Assembly (NCBI GenBank): GCA_015075515.1
Contig: JABTUE010000001.1
Span: 682,001 to 746,000, forward strand
DNA: 64,000 bases
Source: Planctomycetota bacterium
GTDB taxonomy: Bacteria > Planctomycetota > UBA8742 > UBA2392
Reading direction: 5' to 3'
Below are positions 8,631-18,188 of the stretch, piece after piece; the stretch's first letter is position 1, and every line of letters starts with the position of its first letter. The notes under the pieces were generated by a model. That model worked only from the letters and a program-made list of their open reading frames with translations. It made no database searches and was not told the origin of the DNA. A program made the translations under genes and the position numbers.

Positions 8631-8909
8631 ATGACCGCCACGCCCACCGACCCCCAGTTCTGGCCCTTGGACGAGAACCACCCCTTGCCGGCAGAGCACC
8701 AGCGCGCGGCCTGGCGGGCGCTGGCCGACGCGCGCGAACTGCTGGCCGGCATTGCCGCCACCTGCACGATTCTGGCCGAAACAGCCTTTGACGGTCAGGC
8801 CGCGGCCAGGACAGCGGCCGGGCAACTGCACGGGGTGCTGCTGGAACTTGAGGTTGCGCTGGGGCAGAAGGGGGTGCTGAATTTCGGCATAGCGTCGCGG
8901 GGGGCTTGA
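8631..8909 (+). CDS. Hypothetical 92-residue protein
   Basis: Not recognised. Predicted soluble, largely alpha-helical: a DENHPLPAEHQRAAWRALADARELL segment (key pattern AEHQRAAWRALADAREL) and a second helix with AAGQLHGVLLELEVALGQK. GGGAGA precedes ATG 8631 by about four bases. It ends 53 bp before the HPr start and is in the same direction, so the two may be co-transcribed. Could be a helical partner or simply a lineage-specific orphan. Confidence 0.5.
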   Translation: MTATPTDPQFWPLDENHPLPAEHQRAAWRALADARELLAGIAATCTILAETAFDGQAAARTAAGQLHGVLLELEVALGQKGVLNFGIASRGA

Positions 8910-8962
8910 AACCGGCCTTGCGGGCCAATATGAAAGTCCTTGTGAGACCCGCCGGAAAGCCC

Positions 8963-9238
8963 ATGGCCGCGCTAGCGGAAGTCGAGCTGCTGAACAAGTA
9001 CGGCCTGCACCAGCGGCCGGCGATGAAAGTGATTGAGACCGCCAGCAAGTTCGCTTCCGATATCTACCTGATCAAGGGCGACCAGCGCTGTAACGCCAAG
9101 TCCATCATTGATGTGATCATGCTGGCCGCCGAAAAGGGCACCCGCCTGCAGGTCGAGGCCGAAGGCGCCGACGCCGACAAGGCCATTGCCAGCATGGTCG
9201 AGCTGTTCCGCAACAAGTTCTTTCTGAACGAAGATTGA
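8963..9238 (+). CDS. ptsH: HPr-family phosphocarrier protein
   Basis: 91 residues from ATG 8963, the normal HPr length; longer starts at 8930 and 8906 would only add a non-conserved leader. The active-site histidine is in NKYGLHQRPAM (His16; canonical GLHARPA), and the regulatory serine lies in CNAKSIIDVIML, equivalent to Ser46. Both phosphorylation sites are retained. No enzyme I, HPr kinase or sugar permease gene is adjacent, so it may belong to a regulatory (PTS-Ntr-like) phosphorelay rather than sugar uptake. Stop is 10 bp before a dispersed repeat. Confidence 0.85.
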   Translation: MAALAEVELLNKYGLHQRPAMKVIETASKFASDIYLIKGDQRCNAKSIIDVIMLAAEKGTRLQVEAEGADADKAIASMVELFRNKFFLNED

Positions 9239-9248
9239 CCCCGGCGCC

Positions 9249-9412
9249 AGAGCATTTTCATGGTTCGTCCACAGGCTTCCGCTTGCGGCGGGCGTCGCAT
9301 CCCTGCGTCGCGCTCTCTCAACGTGGCCTCCAGCCACGTCTGCGCTCGCGCTCCTTGGTCTGCTTGCCCGGCGCGGCGCGGAACCCCTGCATACAAACCA
9401 TGAAAAAGCTCT
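9249..9412. repeat. Dispersed palindromic repeat, copy 1 (MITE/REP-like)
   Basis: 164 bp element nearly identical to 50928-51085. Ends form terminal inverted repeats: AGAGCATTTTCATGGTT on the left and, read inward from the right, AGAGCTTTTTCATGGTTTG. Centre carries hairpin ACGTGGC-CTCCA-GCCACGT. No coding potential. The right end supplies the last two bases of the TAG stop of the kinase gene. Absence of a transposase makes it a candidate non-autonomous element or a transcribed structured repeat. Confidence 0.8.
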
Positions 9413-12400
9413 AACGGACGGGCCGCTGGGGCAGTTTGGCCTCGTCAAGGCGCATGCCCAGCTTCCCCGCGGGCAGGTTGATCTCGATTTCGGCCCAGTC
9501 CCATTGAGGCCGGCCGGTCGCGTCCAGAACGGCGGCGCCGTCATCCTCCAGCCGGCGCAGGTTGCCGGACGGGTCGCGCGCGGGTCGGCGCAGTGTCCAG
9601 ACCGTGGGCTGGCCAGCCTCGAGCGCCGCGCGCAGTTCCTCGCGCGACGTGATGCGGCGGCCGTCAATCGCCCAGACCAGATCACCCGCGCGCACGCCGG
9701 CGCTTTGGGCCGCGCCGTCGGCGAAAACCTCAATCACCGGCAGAACATCCAGCAGCGGGATCGAGCGCTGTTCATGGAAACCGCGGTAGTCCACCACGCC
9801 CATCGGGCGACCGACCAGGTTGCCGGCGGGGTCGCGTGTTCGGGGCTGGTGATAGCGCCGCCGCAGGCGGCCGTCGGGGCCGGGGCTTTCGCTGCAGCGC
9901 CAGGGCTCCAGCGCGTCCTCAAAGGCCCGCTGGTGTGCGGCCTGGGCCAGGGTGAACGGGTGCCGGGCGGCCAAAAGTGCTGCCGGGTCGTGATCCGGCG
10001 GCGGCCAGACGCGCGCGGCAAAGCTGCCAAAACCCTCGACCGTCAGGCCGGTCAGCAGCAAAAGCCCGGCCCGGATCTGCGCCGGCGGTTGCTTGAGAAT
10101 GTTGACCGGCCAGATGCGGGCGGTGGCGTCAAGGCTGGCGCTGGCCACGCGGGTTTCGTCAGGCGAAAGCGCGATGCGCGAAATCGCCTTTTCGTGGCCG
10201 GGCAGAACCAGCAACTGGCGGCCATCGGCCAGATCCCACAGGCGCACGGTCTTGTCGCCCGACCCGGTGTACAGGTGCTTGCTGTCGCGGGCAAAGCGCA
10301 CGTTATGAACGCCTTCGGTATGGCCCTGCAAGACGCGAACGCACTGCCAGTTGGCGGTGTCCCAGACGCGAATCGTGCGGTCAATGCTGCCGGTGGCCAG
10401 CAGGCGGCCGTCGGCCGAAAAGTCGCAGGTGGCCACGGCGTCTTCGTGGCCGCGCAGAACCTCAAGCTGCACGAGCTTTTCGACATCCCAGACGCGGGCG
10501 GTCTTATCGGCCGAAACACTGGCCAGGCGCGTGCCGTCGGGGCTGAAGGACAGTTCGGCAATCGGGTTATCGTGCCCGCGCAGAATCGCGTGCACAGATC
10601 CATTGTCGCGCTTCCAGAGGCGCACGGTGTTGTCCACGGAACTGCCGGCCAGAAGCCTGCTGTCGGGGCTGAAGCATACGTGCACGATCGGTGTGCCGAC
10701 CACGCCGATCAGCACGCGCTTTTCGCGGCCGGTGCCTTTGTCCCACAGGCGCACGGTGCCGTCAAAACCGCTGGTGGCGATTTCGGTGCCGTCGGGGCTG
10801 AAGGTGCAGCTCATGATCCAGCCAATGTGGCCGCGGAAAGTTCGCAACGGGGCCAGGGTTGCGGCGTCCCACAGCACGGTGGTGCCGTCCCAGGAACAGG
10901 TCAGCAGCTCGGTGCCGTCGGGCGAAAACCGCACATCGAAAAGTTCCTTGGAGTGGCCGGTTAGCTGGCGCGTGTTGCTGTGGCCCAGCGCCCACAGCGT
11001 CACCGTGCCCTCGACGGTGCGCACGGCCAGGGCCGATGAATCGGGGGTGAAGGCTACGCTGTGAACCCAGGCCCCTTGGCCGGGGATTACGCTCAGGCGT
11101 TTGCGCTGGGCCGTGCTCCACAGGGCCACCGTACCGTCGGCACTGCCGCTGGCCAGATACTTGCCGTCGGGCGAGAACCGCACCGTCAGCACAATGCTGG
11201 AATGCCCGCGCAGGGTATCCAGCAGGTTGCCGTCGTGATCCCACAGGCGCACGGTGGTGTCCCAGCTTCCGCTGGCCAGATACTTGCCGTCGGGTGAATA
11301 GTCGCAGGAATAGGCGATGCCTTCATGGGCGCTAAGACGCTGGACGATCTCGCCGCTGGAAACGTCCACCACGCGGATCAGGTTGTCGGAGCTCGCCGCG
11401 GCGATGCGTTTCTGGTCGCGCGACCAAGACACCACCTGCATCCAGGCGGCCACATCAATTGCCCACTGGCTGACCAGTTCCAGGTTGCGCGCCCGGCTGA
11501 CCCGCAGGTGCCCGAACGTCGCGCCGCTGGCCAGCAGCGAGCCGTCGGGGCTGAACTCCAGCGACAGTACCCGGCGCGGCCCCAGGTTGGCCGCGGGCTC
11601 GTGCGCCAGCGTCTGGGCCACCAGCGTAAATGTCGAAAGCGACCACAGCCGGATTGAACCGTCGGCGTACCCTGCCGCCAGTGTTTCACCGTCGGGGTGA
11701 AAGGCCACGCACATGGCCGATGCCGCCATGGCCGGCAGTGTTGCGACCTCGCGGCCGGTTACGGTGTCCCAGATCCAGACCGAACCCTCGCTGATGCCGG
11801 TGGCGACCAGGCGGCCGTTGGGGCTGACGGCCACACCGTAGATTTCCTCGAATTTGCTCTGCTGGGTAAAGCGCGGCACCAGCCGCTGCAGCAGCGGGTG
11901 GGCGCCGGGCGTGGCGATCAGAATGCCGCGGGCCTCGGCTTGTTCGCCATGCAGCAGGCTCTGGGCGGCAAAGCTCAGGGCCTCGTTGTAACGGCCTTCA
12001 TCCAGCGCGATGCGTGCGCGCATGGCATAGGCGTCGGCCAGGCGGGCTTCCGCGGCGGCCAGCGCGTCCACGGCCAGGGCGCGCTGTTGGTCAGCCAGTT
12101 GGCGCTGACGTTCGGCGTCCTGTCGCTGGCGCTCGGCTTCGGCGCGCTGGCGTTCAGATTCCTGGCGGGCTGTTCTTTCGCTGTCGCTCAGGGCCATGGC
12201 GCGTTCGCGCTGGCTCATGGCCTCGGCGCGTTGGGTTTCGGCCTCAAAACGTTGCTGCTCGGCCAATTGACGCGCCTGTTCCGCATTACGCTTTTGTTCG
12301 TTGATCTGCAGCAGGTACCACACGCCGCTGGCGACCAGCGCCGCCACGGCCAGCAGGGCGGTAAGCGTGGCGGCCTTGTGGCGGGCGACAAACCGGCGTA

Positions 12401-13688
12401 CCAGTTCCAGCGCGCTGTACTGGTAGACACTGAGCGTGCGGCCCTGGCGGAAGGCGCGAACCTGTTCGACCAGTTCGCTGGCGGCACGCAGGCGCCGGGC
12501 CCGGTCGCGCTCCATGGCGCGCTCGACCAGTGCGGCCAGTTCGGGCGGTGCCCCGGGCTCGCGCGTCAGCACCGGCGATGGCGGGCCGCGCAGCACTTTT
12601 TTGACCACGCTTTCGGGGCTGCTGCCCTCATAGGGCGGCAGGCCGGTCATGATCTCGTACAGAATCGCGCCCAGCGAATACACGTCGCTCTGTTCGTCCA
12701 CCTCGCTGATGTTGCCGGCGGCCTGTTCGGGCGACATGTAAGCCGGGGTGCCGATCACCGCGCCGTCCAGAGTAATCGCGCTGGCGGCCGTGGGGGCGGC
12801 GCTGCCGGTCACCGGCGGCACGCTGGCGCCGGTGCCGATGCCCGAGGGCCGCAATACGGCGCTGCCGTGGCTGGCCGGCTCAATGCGCGGCAGGGGCGGC
12901 AGGTTGCTGGTGCTTTCGTTGGCGGACTTGACCCGCGCCAGACCCCAGTCCAGTACCAGTGTTTCGCCCCAGTCCCCGATCATCATGTTCTGGGGCTTCA
13001 GGTCGCGGTGGATCACGCCGCGCGAGTGGGCAAAGGCCACGGCCTCGCACACGGTGGTGAACGGGTCAAGCAGTTGCAGCCGGCGCAGCAGCTTGTCGGC
13101 GTTGCTGCCTTCGCCGTCGCGGATTTCGCGCAGCCGGTCAGCCAGGGTGCGTCCGCGCACGAACTTCATGGTGTAAAACGGCGCGCCGTCGGGGCGCTGG
13201 CCGATTTCGTACACCGGCACGATGCCTGGGTGTTCAAGCTGGCCGGTGACGCGGGCTTCACGCAGGAAACGCTCAGCCTGGGCCAGCGTGCCGGTCTTGC
13301 GCGTGGCGCCTGATGTTCCCTGGCGGCCGGGCAGCAGTTCCTTGAGCGCGACCTCACGCCCCACGGCGTTGTCGCGGGCCAGCAGTACGCGCCCCATGCC
13401 GCCGCGGGCGTGCTCGCGCAGGATTTCATAGCGCGACTCGGTTGCCGGCAGGGGCGCTGGCGGAGTGGCGGCCGGGGCCGCGTCGTCGCCGGGGCCGATG
13501 GCCAAAAGCGTGTTCAACGCCGGGTTCTGGGCCGGCGCTGTCGCGGGCACGCTGAACAGCGTGGCGCCTTCGGTGGCAGCCGGGGCGGGGTTGACCGCGT
13601 CGGCCAGGGCCGGGTCAAGGTCAAGCAGGTTCTCGCCGCCGTCGCGGGGCGGATTCTGGCGTGGCGGCTGGGACCCGACGTCATTCAT
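9411..13688 (-). CDS. Membrane Ser/Thr protein kinase with WD40 propeller and PDZ-like C-terminus
   Basis: 1425 residues. Order: low-complexity N-terminus (1-85); Hanks-type kinase (about 87-395) with glycine loop GGMGRV, catalytic Lys116 in VALKELL, HRDLKPQNMM and GTPAYMSPEQA; the metal-binding motif is DWG instead of DFG. One membrane helix (about 445-467) is followed by a Gln/Glu/Arg-rich coiled coil (468-560), about 14 WD40 repeats (600-1180; SPDGKYLASGS-type) and a PDZ-like domain (about 1330-1385; GVRAGDLVWAIDGRRI). The propeller side is presumably periplasmic. TATACT ends 9 nt before the ATG and there is no Shine-Dalgarno. Paralogue of the kinase at 58.5-61.9 kb; substrates unknown. 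Confidence 0.88.
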   Translation of the reverse strand: MNDVGSQPPRQNPPRDGGENLLDLDPALADAVNPAPAATEGATLFSVPATAPAQNPALNTLLAIGPGDDAAPAATPPAPLPATESRYEILREHARGGMGRVLLARDNAVGREVALKELLPGRQGTSGATRKTGTLAQAERFLREARVTGQLEHPGIVPVYEIGQRPDGAPFYTMKFVRGRTLADRLREIRDGEGSNADKLLRRLQLLDPFTTVCEAVAFAHSRGVIHRDLKPQNMMIGDWGETLVLDWGLARVKSANESTSNLPPLPRIEPASHGSAVLRPSGIGTGASVPPVTGSAAPTAASAITLDGAVIGTPAYMSPEQAAGNISEVDEQSDVYSLGAILYEIMTGLPPYEGSSPESVVKKVLRGPPSPVLTREPGAPPELAALVERAMERDRARRLRAASELVEQVRAFRQGRTLSVYQYSALELVRRFVARHKAATLTALLAVAALVASGVWYLLQINEQKRNAEQARQLAEQQRFEAETQRAEAMSQRERAMALSDSERTARQESERQRAEAERQRQDAERQRQLADQQRALAVDALAAAEARLADAYAMRARIALDEGRYNEALSFAAQSLLHGEQAEARGILIATPGAHPLLQRLVPRFTQQSKFEEIYGVAVSPNGRLVATGISEGSVWIWDTVTGREVATLPAMAASAMCVAFHPDGETLAAGYADGSIRLWSLSTFTLVAQTLAHEPAANLGPRRVLSLEFSPDGSLLASGATFGHLRVSRARNLELVSQWAIDVAAWMQVVSWSRDQKRIAAASSDNLIRVVDVSSGEIVQRLSAHEGIAYSCDYSPDGKYLASGSWDTTVRLWDHDGNLLDTLRGHSSIVLTVRFSPDGKYLASGSADGTVALWSTAQRKRLSVIPGQGAWVHSVAFTPDSSALAVRTVEGTVTLWALGHSNTRQLTGHSKELFDVRFSPDGTELLTCSWDGTTVLWDAATLAPLRTFRGHIGWIMSCTFSPDGTEIATSGFDGTVRLWDKGTGREKRVLIGVVGTPIVHVCFSPDSRLLAGSSVDNTVRLWKRDNGSVHAILRGHDNPIAELSFSPDGTRLASVSADKTARVWDVEKLVQLEVLRGHEDAVATCDFSADGRLLATGSIDRTIRVWDTANWQCVRVLQGHTEGVHNVRFARDSKHLYTGSGDKTVRLWDLADGRQLLVLPGHEKAISRIALSPDETRVASASLDATARIWPVNILKQPPAQIRAGLLLLTGLTVEGFGSFAARVWPPPDHDPAALLAARHPFTLAQAAHQRAFEDALEPWRCSESPGPDGRLRRRYHQPRTRDPAGNLVGRPMGVVDYRGFHEQRSIPLLDVLPVIEVFADGAAQSAGVRAGDLVWAIDGRRITSREELRAALEAGQPTVWTLRRPARDPSGNLRRLEDDGAAVLDATGRPQWDWAEIEINLPAGKLGMRLDEAKLPQRPVR

Positions 13689-13697
13689 GGGCCGCCG

Positions 13698-13703
13698 AGT
13701 ATA
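13698..13703 (-). promoter_or_regulatory. Putative -10 hexamer TATACT of the WD40 kinase
   Basis: TATACT lies 9 nt before the ATG at 13688 with no ribosome-binding site between, predicting a leaderless or near-leaderless transcript. Same hexamer precedes the second kinase and dciA. Confidence 0.5.
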
Positions 13704-13727
13704 GTGCCGGGGCGGCTTCGCCGCACG

Positions 13728-14861
13728 CTATCCCTGGCGGAAGAACTTGCTCAGGCGCGGTCCGCGCTGGTGGGCGTAGTTGGACTTCATGCCCACGCCA
13801 TAGAGCTTGTCCGGCCTCGCCGAAAGGCGCTCATAGGCCATTTTGCACACCGGCTGGCGGTGGCGGACGATCAGGTCATCTTCGTAGGGGCGCACCTCAA
13901 GAACGGCGGGCGTGCCCTTGACCTCGCCTTCTTTGCCGTAGCCGAAGCCCGGGTCAAAGAAGCCGGCATAGTGGGCCCGGAACTCGCCGGCGCTGGTGTC
14001 ATAGGGCAGCATTTCCACGGCATAGTCCGGCGGCACGGAAATGTATTCAAAGGTGCTGAAGATGTAGAACGCGTTCTGGCGCAGAAACAGGGCGCCGTCG
14101 CGCGGGCGCTTGATCGGCTCAAAGTAGTCGTCTGGTTCGTGGCTGCCGACGGCCGCCAGGTCAATCGGCTTGGGCTTCAGGCTTTTCTTGGCCACGTAGC
14201 CCACGATTTCCTGATTCAGATCCAGTGTCATCAGCAGCGCGCCGTCGTCGGCCACGGATTCGATGCCCAGCGCGCCGCCCGCGGAATCGTGCAGAATGCG
14301 CGGGCGGGATTTTTTGCGGCCGTCGGGTTCACCGAACAGCTTGAGCATCTGCGGCGCGTCAAGAATCTCGCGGCCGCGGTACAGAATCACCTGGTTCAGG
14401 CAATCGCCGGTGCGCAGGCGCACGTCAAAGCTCTTGGGGATTACCTCAAGCCACAGTTCGCCGTGGTAGCCCTCGGGGATCTTGTCATAGCGCGGGTTGC
14501 CGTCGCAGATCACGCGGGTCTGCAGGTCTATGCGGCCGGTACTGCTTTTGTTGTTGGCATAGGCCGCGACATCGGCGGGCAGGGCGAAGTTTTCGCGCAG
14601 GCGGACAAGGTAAACATTGTCGCGCACCAGCACCGCAGGCTCGCGCAGGTTGATCGGGTAACGGGCAAAACGTTCGATCAGGTCGCGGACCTTTTCGGTG
14701 CCCAGCGGCAGCAGCGAGCCGGTCATGGAATAGGCCTCGACACTCAGGGACAGGTCCAGCGAGCTGGGCTGGATCTGTTCGGGCGCGATGCCGGCGGCGC
14801 TGCGCACGGCACCGGATGCGACCAGAGCCTGGATTTCCTGCGATGGCAGTGTCCCGCGCAT
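13728..14861 (-). CDS. dcd: dCTP deaminase, double-length type
   Basis: 377 residues, about twice the length of E. coli Dcd and like the fused two-domain 2'-deoxycytidine 5'-triphosphate deaminases of some alphaproteobacteria. N-terminal half starts MRGTLPSQEIQALV and has IQPSSLDLSLS (equivalent to the QPASVDLRL substrate strand); C-terminal half has HYAGFFDPGFGYG, equivalent to the HPGWIDPGF signature. It would produce dUTP, feeding dUMP to the ThyX encoded at 19.5-20.4 kb. A TAGACT hexamer ends 6 nt before the ATG and there is no Shine-Dalgarno sequence. Confidence 0.85.
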   Translation of the reverse strand: MRGTLPSQEIQALVASGAVRSAAGIAPEQIQPSSLDLSLSVEAYSMTGSLLPLGTEKVRDLIERFARYPINLREPAVLVRDNVYLVRLRENFALPADVAAYANNKSSTGRIDLQTRVICDGNPRYDKIPEGYHGELWLEVIPKSFDVRLRTGDCLNQVILYRGREILDAPQMLKLFGEPDGRKKSRPRILHDSAGGALGIESVADDGALLMTLDLNQEIVGYVAKKSLKPKPIDLAAVGSHEPDDYFEPIKRPRDGALFLRQNAFYIFSTFEYISVPPDYAVEMLPYDTSAGEFRAHYAGFFDPGFGYGKEGEVKGTPAVLEVRPYEDDLIVRHRQPVCKMAYERLSARPDKLYGVGMKSNYAHQRGPRLSKFFRQG

Positions 14862-14932
14862 GGGCGCAGTCTAGGCAGGCGGGAGTTAAACGCAAACCGG
14901 GCCCCAGGGGGCCCGGTCTGGTCTGGCAAAAC

Positions 14933-17900
14933 TTACTCGAACCGGATGTCGTCCACGTAGACCTGGCGGGTGACACCCGCGGCGGTTTCGAACACGAGTT
15001 CGATGCGGGTGACAGCCGACAGGTTGATGCCGGTGAACTGGCTCAGGGGTACGCTGGCGTCCACCATGCGATCGTAGACGTTGCTGCCGCTTCCGGGGTA
15101 ATCGGGCAGGTAGGTGGTACTGGGCGCATTGCGGTCAAACAGTGTGACAGTGGCGCTGGTGGTGCCGTTGTACAGACGTGCCCGCACCGTGACGTAATCA
15201 AAGCCCTTGAGTGTCTGGGCACTGATGTCAATGGATCCGATGCGGAACACCAGGCGTTTGGCGCGGCTCTGGTCCTGGTTGGCCGAGGGGATGTTGAGCT
15301 GGTAGCTGGTGGTGGTGCTGGCCGGCAGACTGATGATGCCGTGGCGCAGGTTCAGCGAGCCCATGTTGCCAAGGCTGGAGCCGCTGCTGGTGGGGCCGCT
15401 GCCCGGCGGGCTGCCGCTGGGGGTGTAGACGCTCTTGGTCACGTCAATGGTGCCGCCGGAGATGGTGTTGGTGCCGCCCAAAGTGTTGGTGGTGCTGGAG
15501 CCGTTCTGGTGGTTGTCCACCAGCGTGGTCTCCATCATGTTGCGGTAGGCCGTGATGCCCACCTGGCTGCTGCCGGCGTATTCGTTGTTGTACAGCAGAC
15601 CTTCCAGTGACAGGTCAAGGTTCGACCAGCGTTTGAGGAAGGCAATCACCAGGTTGAACATGTACTGCATCTGCTGGGCGCGCGTGATGTACGCGTAGCT
15701 TTGGTCGTATGTCCCGCTGTCGGACAGAAAGGCGTGCACGCCGCCGTAAATGGTGGCAAAGGTGCTTGGCCCCGTGGAGCGATCAATGAACTGGTCGCAA
15801 TAGGGGTAGACCAGGTCGCCGTCGTTTTCGGCGGCAATGACCAGACTGGGCAGTCGCGGCTGCATGGTGGCCACGGGGTAGACAACCGAGCTGCCGGACA
15901 CGGTGCTGGAGAAGAAACGCAGGTCAAATGCCATGAAGTAAATGACGCCGCGGATGTTGATGTTCTGGCGCTCGGTGCCGTTGAACATATAGGGCTGGCT
16001 GCGCACATGGCTGCCGTGGGTGGCGCCGCCGCCGCGCGAGTGGCCGCCCATGAAAATCTTGTCCACGTCCACGCGGTTGAACAGGGCGTGTCCGCTGGTG
16101 CTGTTGGCGGTGATAACCCAGTTCATTACCGCTTCCTGGAACGCACTGGCCGACATCATGCCGCGTTCCGCCGCGGTGGAGTCATAGGTGCTGATCGGCG
16201 ACTGGCCGCTGTAGCCGCCGTCGCTGAAGGACTGGAAGTCTTCCACAGTGATGAAGATGTAACCCCAGCGTGCCACGTGGGGGCCGAAGTTGGTGTTATA
16301 GCTGGCCATGTTAAAGCCGCGCCCGCGGTGGTGGATGTACACCGGGGCCGGTGACGGCGGCGTGGGCGTGCCGCCCCAGTTCGGGTGGAACACCTGCAAC
16401 CGGCACGGGAAGCTGCCCTGCGGGAACGCAATGCCGTCGTAGCTGCTGGTGAACGTATAGGTGTAGTCCAGCGGGCCTACCGAAGTGTACGGCCCCGTGC
16501 CGCCAAAGTTTTGTCCTGATACAATTTCGCTTTCCGCCACGCTGAACACCGCCAGCGCGCAGCGGATCGGCTGGGCGTTGCTGCCCGAAAGCTGGGCATA
16601 CAGCGTGAAGCTGTAGCTGCCGGCGGTGGTCGGCGTGCCGCTGACCGTGCCGTTGGTGGTGTTCAGGTTCAGGCCCGCCGGCAGGCTGCCCGACATCAGG
16701 CCATAACCCGTGGTGCCGCTGGGTGCGGCAAACGAGACACTGTCCGTATAGGGTGTTCCCACGCGGCAGGTCTTGAGAGCCACAAACGGACCCGGCTGGT
16801 TGATGAACGTCAGGTTGGTTACCGAGATGCCGATGTTGGCCGAGGCCGCGTTGGGGTTGGTGATGCTGCCTGTCAGTGTGTAGCTGCCGACGGTGGCAAT
16901 CGGCGAGGGCGTGACGCTGGCCACGCCGGCTGTAAAGTTGGCGCTGCCGCTTTGTACCGTGCCGCCGCCACTGTTGGTCAGCACCCATGACAGGGGCCCG
17001 GCCGCGCCGGTCCAGGTGGCGCCGGTGCCGTCCACAACGCGGAAGTTGAACGGGCTGAACGCGGTGTTGGGCAGCACCGTGGTCGGGCCCGTGGCCGTGA
17101 CCGTCAGGTTTACCGTGAAGTTGATTGTCGGCGTGGTGACCGGTGCGACGGCACTGGCGCTGGTGGCCGTGAACGTGGCCGCGCCAACCTGGTTGTAGCG
17201 CAGGTTCGTAAACGTAATCGTGCTGCCGCTGCTGCTGATGTTGGTGGTGTTACCGGTCAGGCTGCCGGTGCCGCTGGCGACGGTCAGGCTGGCCTGGATG
17301 GCCGGGTTGGGCGTAAGCGGCGCGCCCGAGACCTGGCCGGTCAGGTTGACGGTCAGGCTGAACACGCCGTTGACCAGTACACTGGCGGGCGGCGTGGCAA
17401 AGGTCATGACTACGGCATCCACGATAATGCCGGCGCTGGTGACTGACGGAAAGCCGTAGGCCGTGGCACGCAGAGTGATAGTTTCGGCCACGTTGTAGCT
17501 GACGCTGAAGGTCGCCGTGCTGCCGCTGGTGTTGACTGTTGTTGTCCCGCCCAGCGTGCCCGTGCCGGTGGCACGCTCAAGGGTTACCGCAACCGGAGAG
17601 GGCGGCGTGACCGGCGTGGTCGTGCCGGGCTGGACGGTCTGTACCACGACGGTGAAGTTCTGGTTTACCAGCGCGTTGCCCGGCACCGACGAAAAGCGCA
17701 GGTCCATCTGCGGGCCGACGGTGAAGGCGGCCGTGGCTACCGGTGCCGTGGCGTGGGGCGCGCTGAAGGTCAGCACATGGCTGCCCTGGGCGTTGATGAT
17801 CAGGTTCGAGAACGTCAGGCTCGATGTGTTGTTGCCCTGCATCGAGGTTGTGCCGCTGACGGCGCCGGGGCCGCTGGTGACACTGACCGAGATGGTCTCA

Positions 17901-18139
17901 CTGCCCGGCACGTTGAACGGATTGACTGTTCCCGGCGCGAAGAAATTGAGCGTCACGGAAAACGGGCGGTCTACCTGCACGCCCGTGGCCGGCGGCCCCG
18001 AGGCCTGCATGTCAAAGGGGTTGACCGTTCCGGTGCCGAACAGGCCTTTCTTGCCGCCGCCTCCGCCGCCGTCACAGGCGGCGCCGATCAGGGCGGCTGC
18101 CAACGCAAGCAGGGCCAGGCAGAGAGTCTTGGGGTTCAT
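14933..18139 (-). CDS. Large lipoprotein: Ig-like repeats, putative-Ig domain, alpha/beta hydrolase, jelly-roll end
   Basis: 1068 residues. Lipobox LIGAAC (Cys22) followed by a polyglycine linker. Residues about 35-440 hold four or five Ser/Thr/Val-rich Ig-like repeats of roughly 90-100 residues, then a He_PIG-type domain (GSLPAGLNLNTTNGTVSGTP). Residues about 560-860 are an alpha/beta hydrolase of the chlorophyllase/cutinase-like sort: nucleophile elbow GGHSRGGG, acidic residue region AENDGDLVYP and late histidine in YGGVHAFLS. The last 160 residues look like a carbohydrate-binding jelly roll. GAGGAT precedes the ATG. Probably a surface esterase or polymer hydrolase; substrate unknown. Confidence 0.8.
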   Translation of the reverse strand: MNPKTLCLALLALAAALIGAACDGGGGGGKKGLFGTGTVNPFDMQASGPPATGVQVDRPFSVTLNFFAPGTVNPFNVPGSETISVSVTSGPGAVSGTTSMQGNNTSSLTFSNLIINAQGSHVLTFSAPHATAPVATAAFTVGPQMDLRFSSVPGNALVNQNFTVVVQTVQPGTTTPVTPPSPVAVTLERATGTGTLGGTTTVNTSGSTATFSVSYNVAETITLRATAYGFPSVTSAGIIVDAVVMTFATPPASVLVNGVFSLTVNLTGQVSGAPLTPNPAIQASLTVASGTGSLTGNTTNISSSGSTITFTNLRYNQVGAATFTATSASAVAPVTTPTINFTVNLTVTATGPTTVLPNTAFSPFNFRVVDGTGATWTGAAGPLSWVLTNSGGGTVQSGSANFTAGVASVTPSPIATVGSYTLTGSITNPNAASANIGISVTNLTFINQPGPFVALKTCRVGTPYTDSVSFAAPSGTTGYGLMSGSLPAGLNLNTTNGTVSGTPTTAGSYSFTLYAQLSGSNAQPIRCALAVFSVAESEIVSGQNFGGTGPYTSVGPLDYTYTFTSSYDGIAFPQGSFPCRLQVFHPNWGGTPTPPSPAPVYIHHRGRGFNMASYNTNFGPHVARWGYIFITVEDFQSFSDGGYSGQSPISTYDSTAAERGMMSASAFQEAVMNWVITANSTSGHALFNRVDVDKIFMGGHSRGGGATHGSHVRSQPYMFNGTERQNINIRGVIYFMAFDLRFFSSTVSGSSVVYPVATMQPRLPSLVIAAENDGDLVYPYCDQFIDRSTGPSTFATIYGGVHAFLSDSGTYDQSYAYITRAQQMQYMFNLVIAFLKRWSNLDLSLEGLLYNNEYAGSSQVGITAYRNMMETTLVDNHQNGSSTTNTLGGTNTISGGTIDVTKSVYTPSGSPPGSGPTSSGSSLGNMGSLNLRHGIISLPASTTTSYQLNIPSANQDQSRAKRLVFRIGSIDISAQTLKGFDYVTVRARLYNGTTSATVTLFDRNAPSTTYLPDYPGSGSNVYDRMVDASVPLSQFTGINLSAVTRIELVFETAAGVTRQVYVDDIRFE

Positions 18140-18188
18140 GGGTTATCCTCAAAGTCGGTTCTGTGGTTCAGCCCGGACATCGCGGGTT

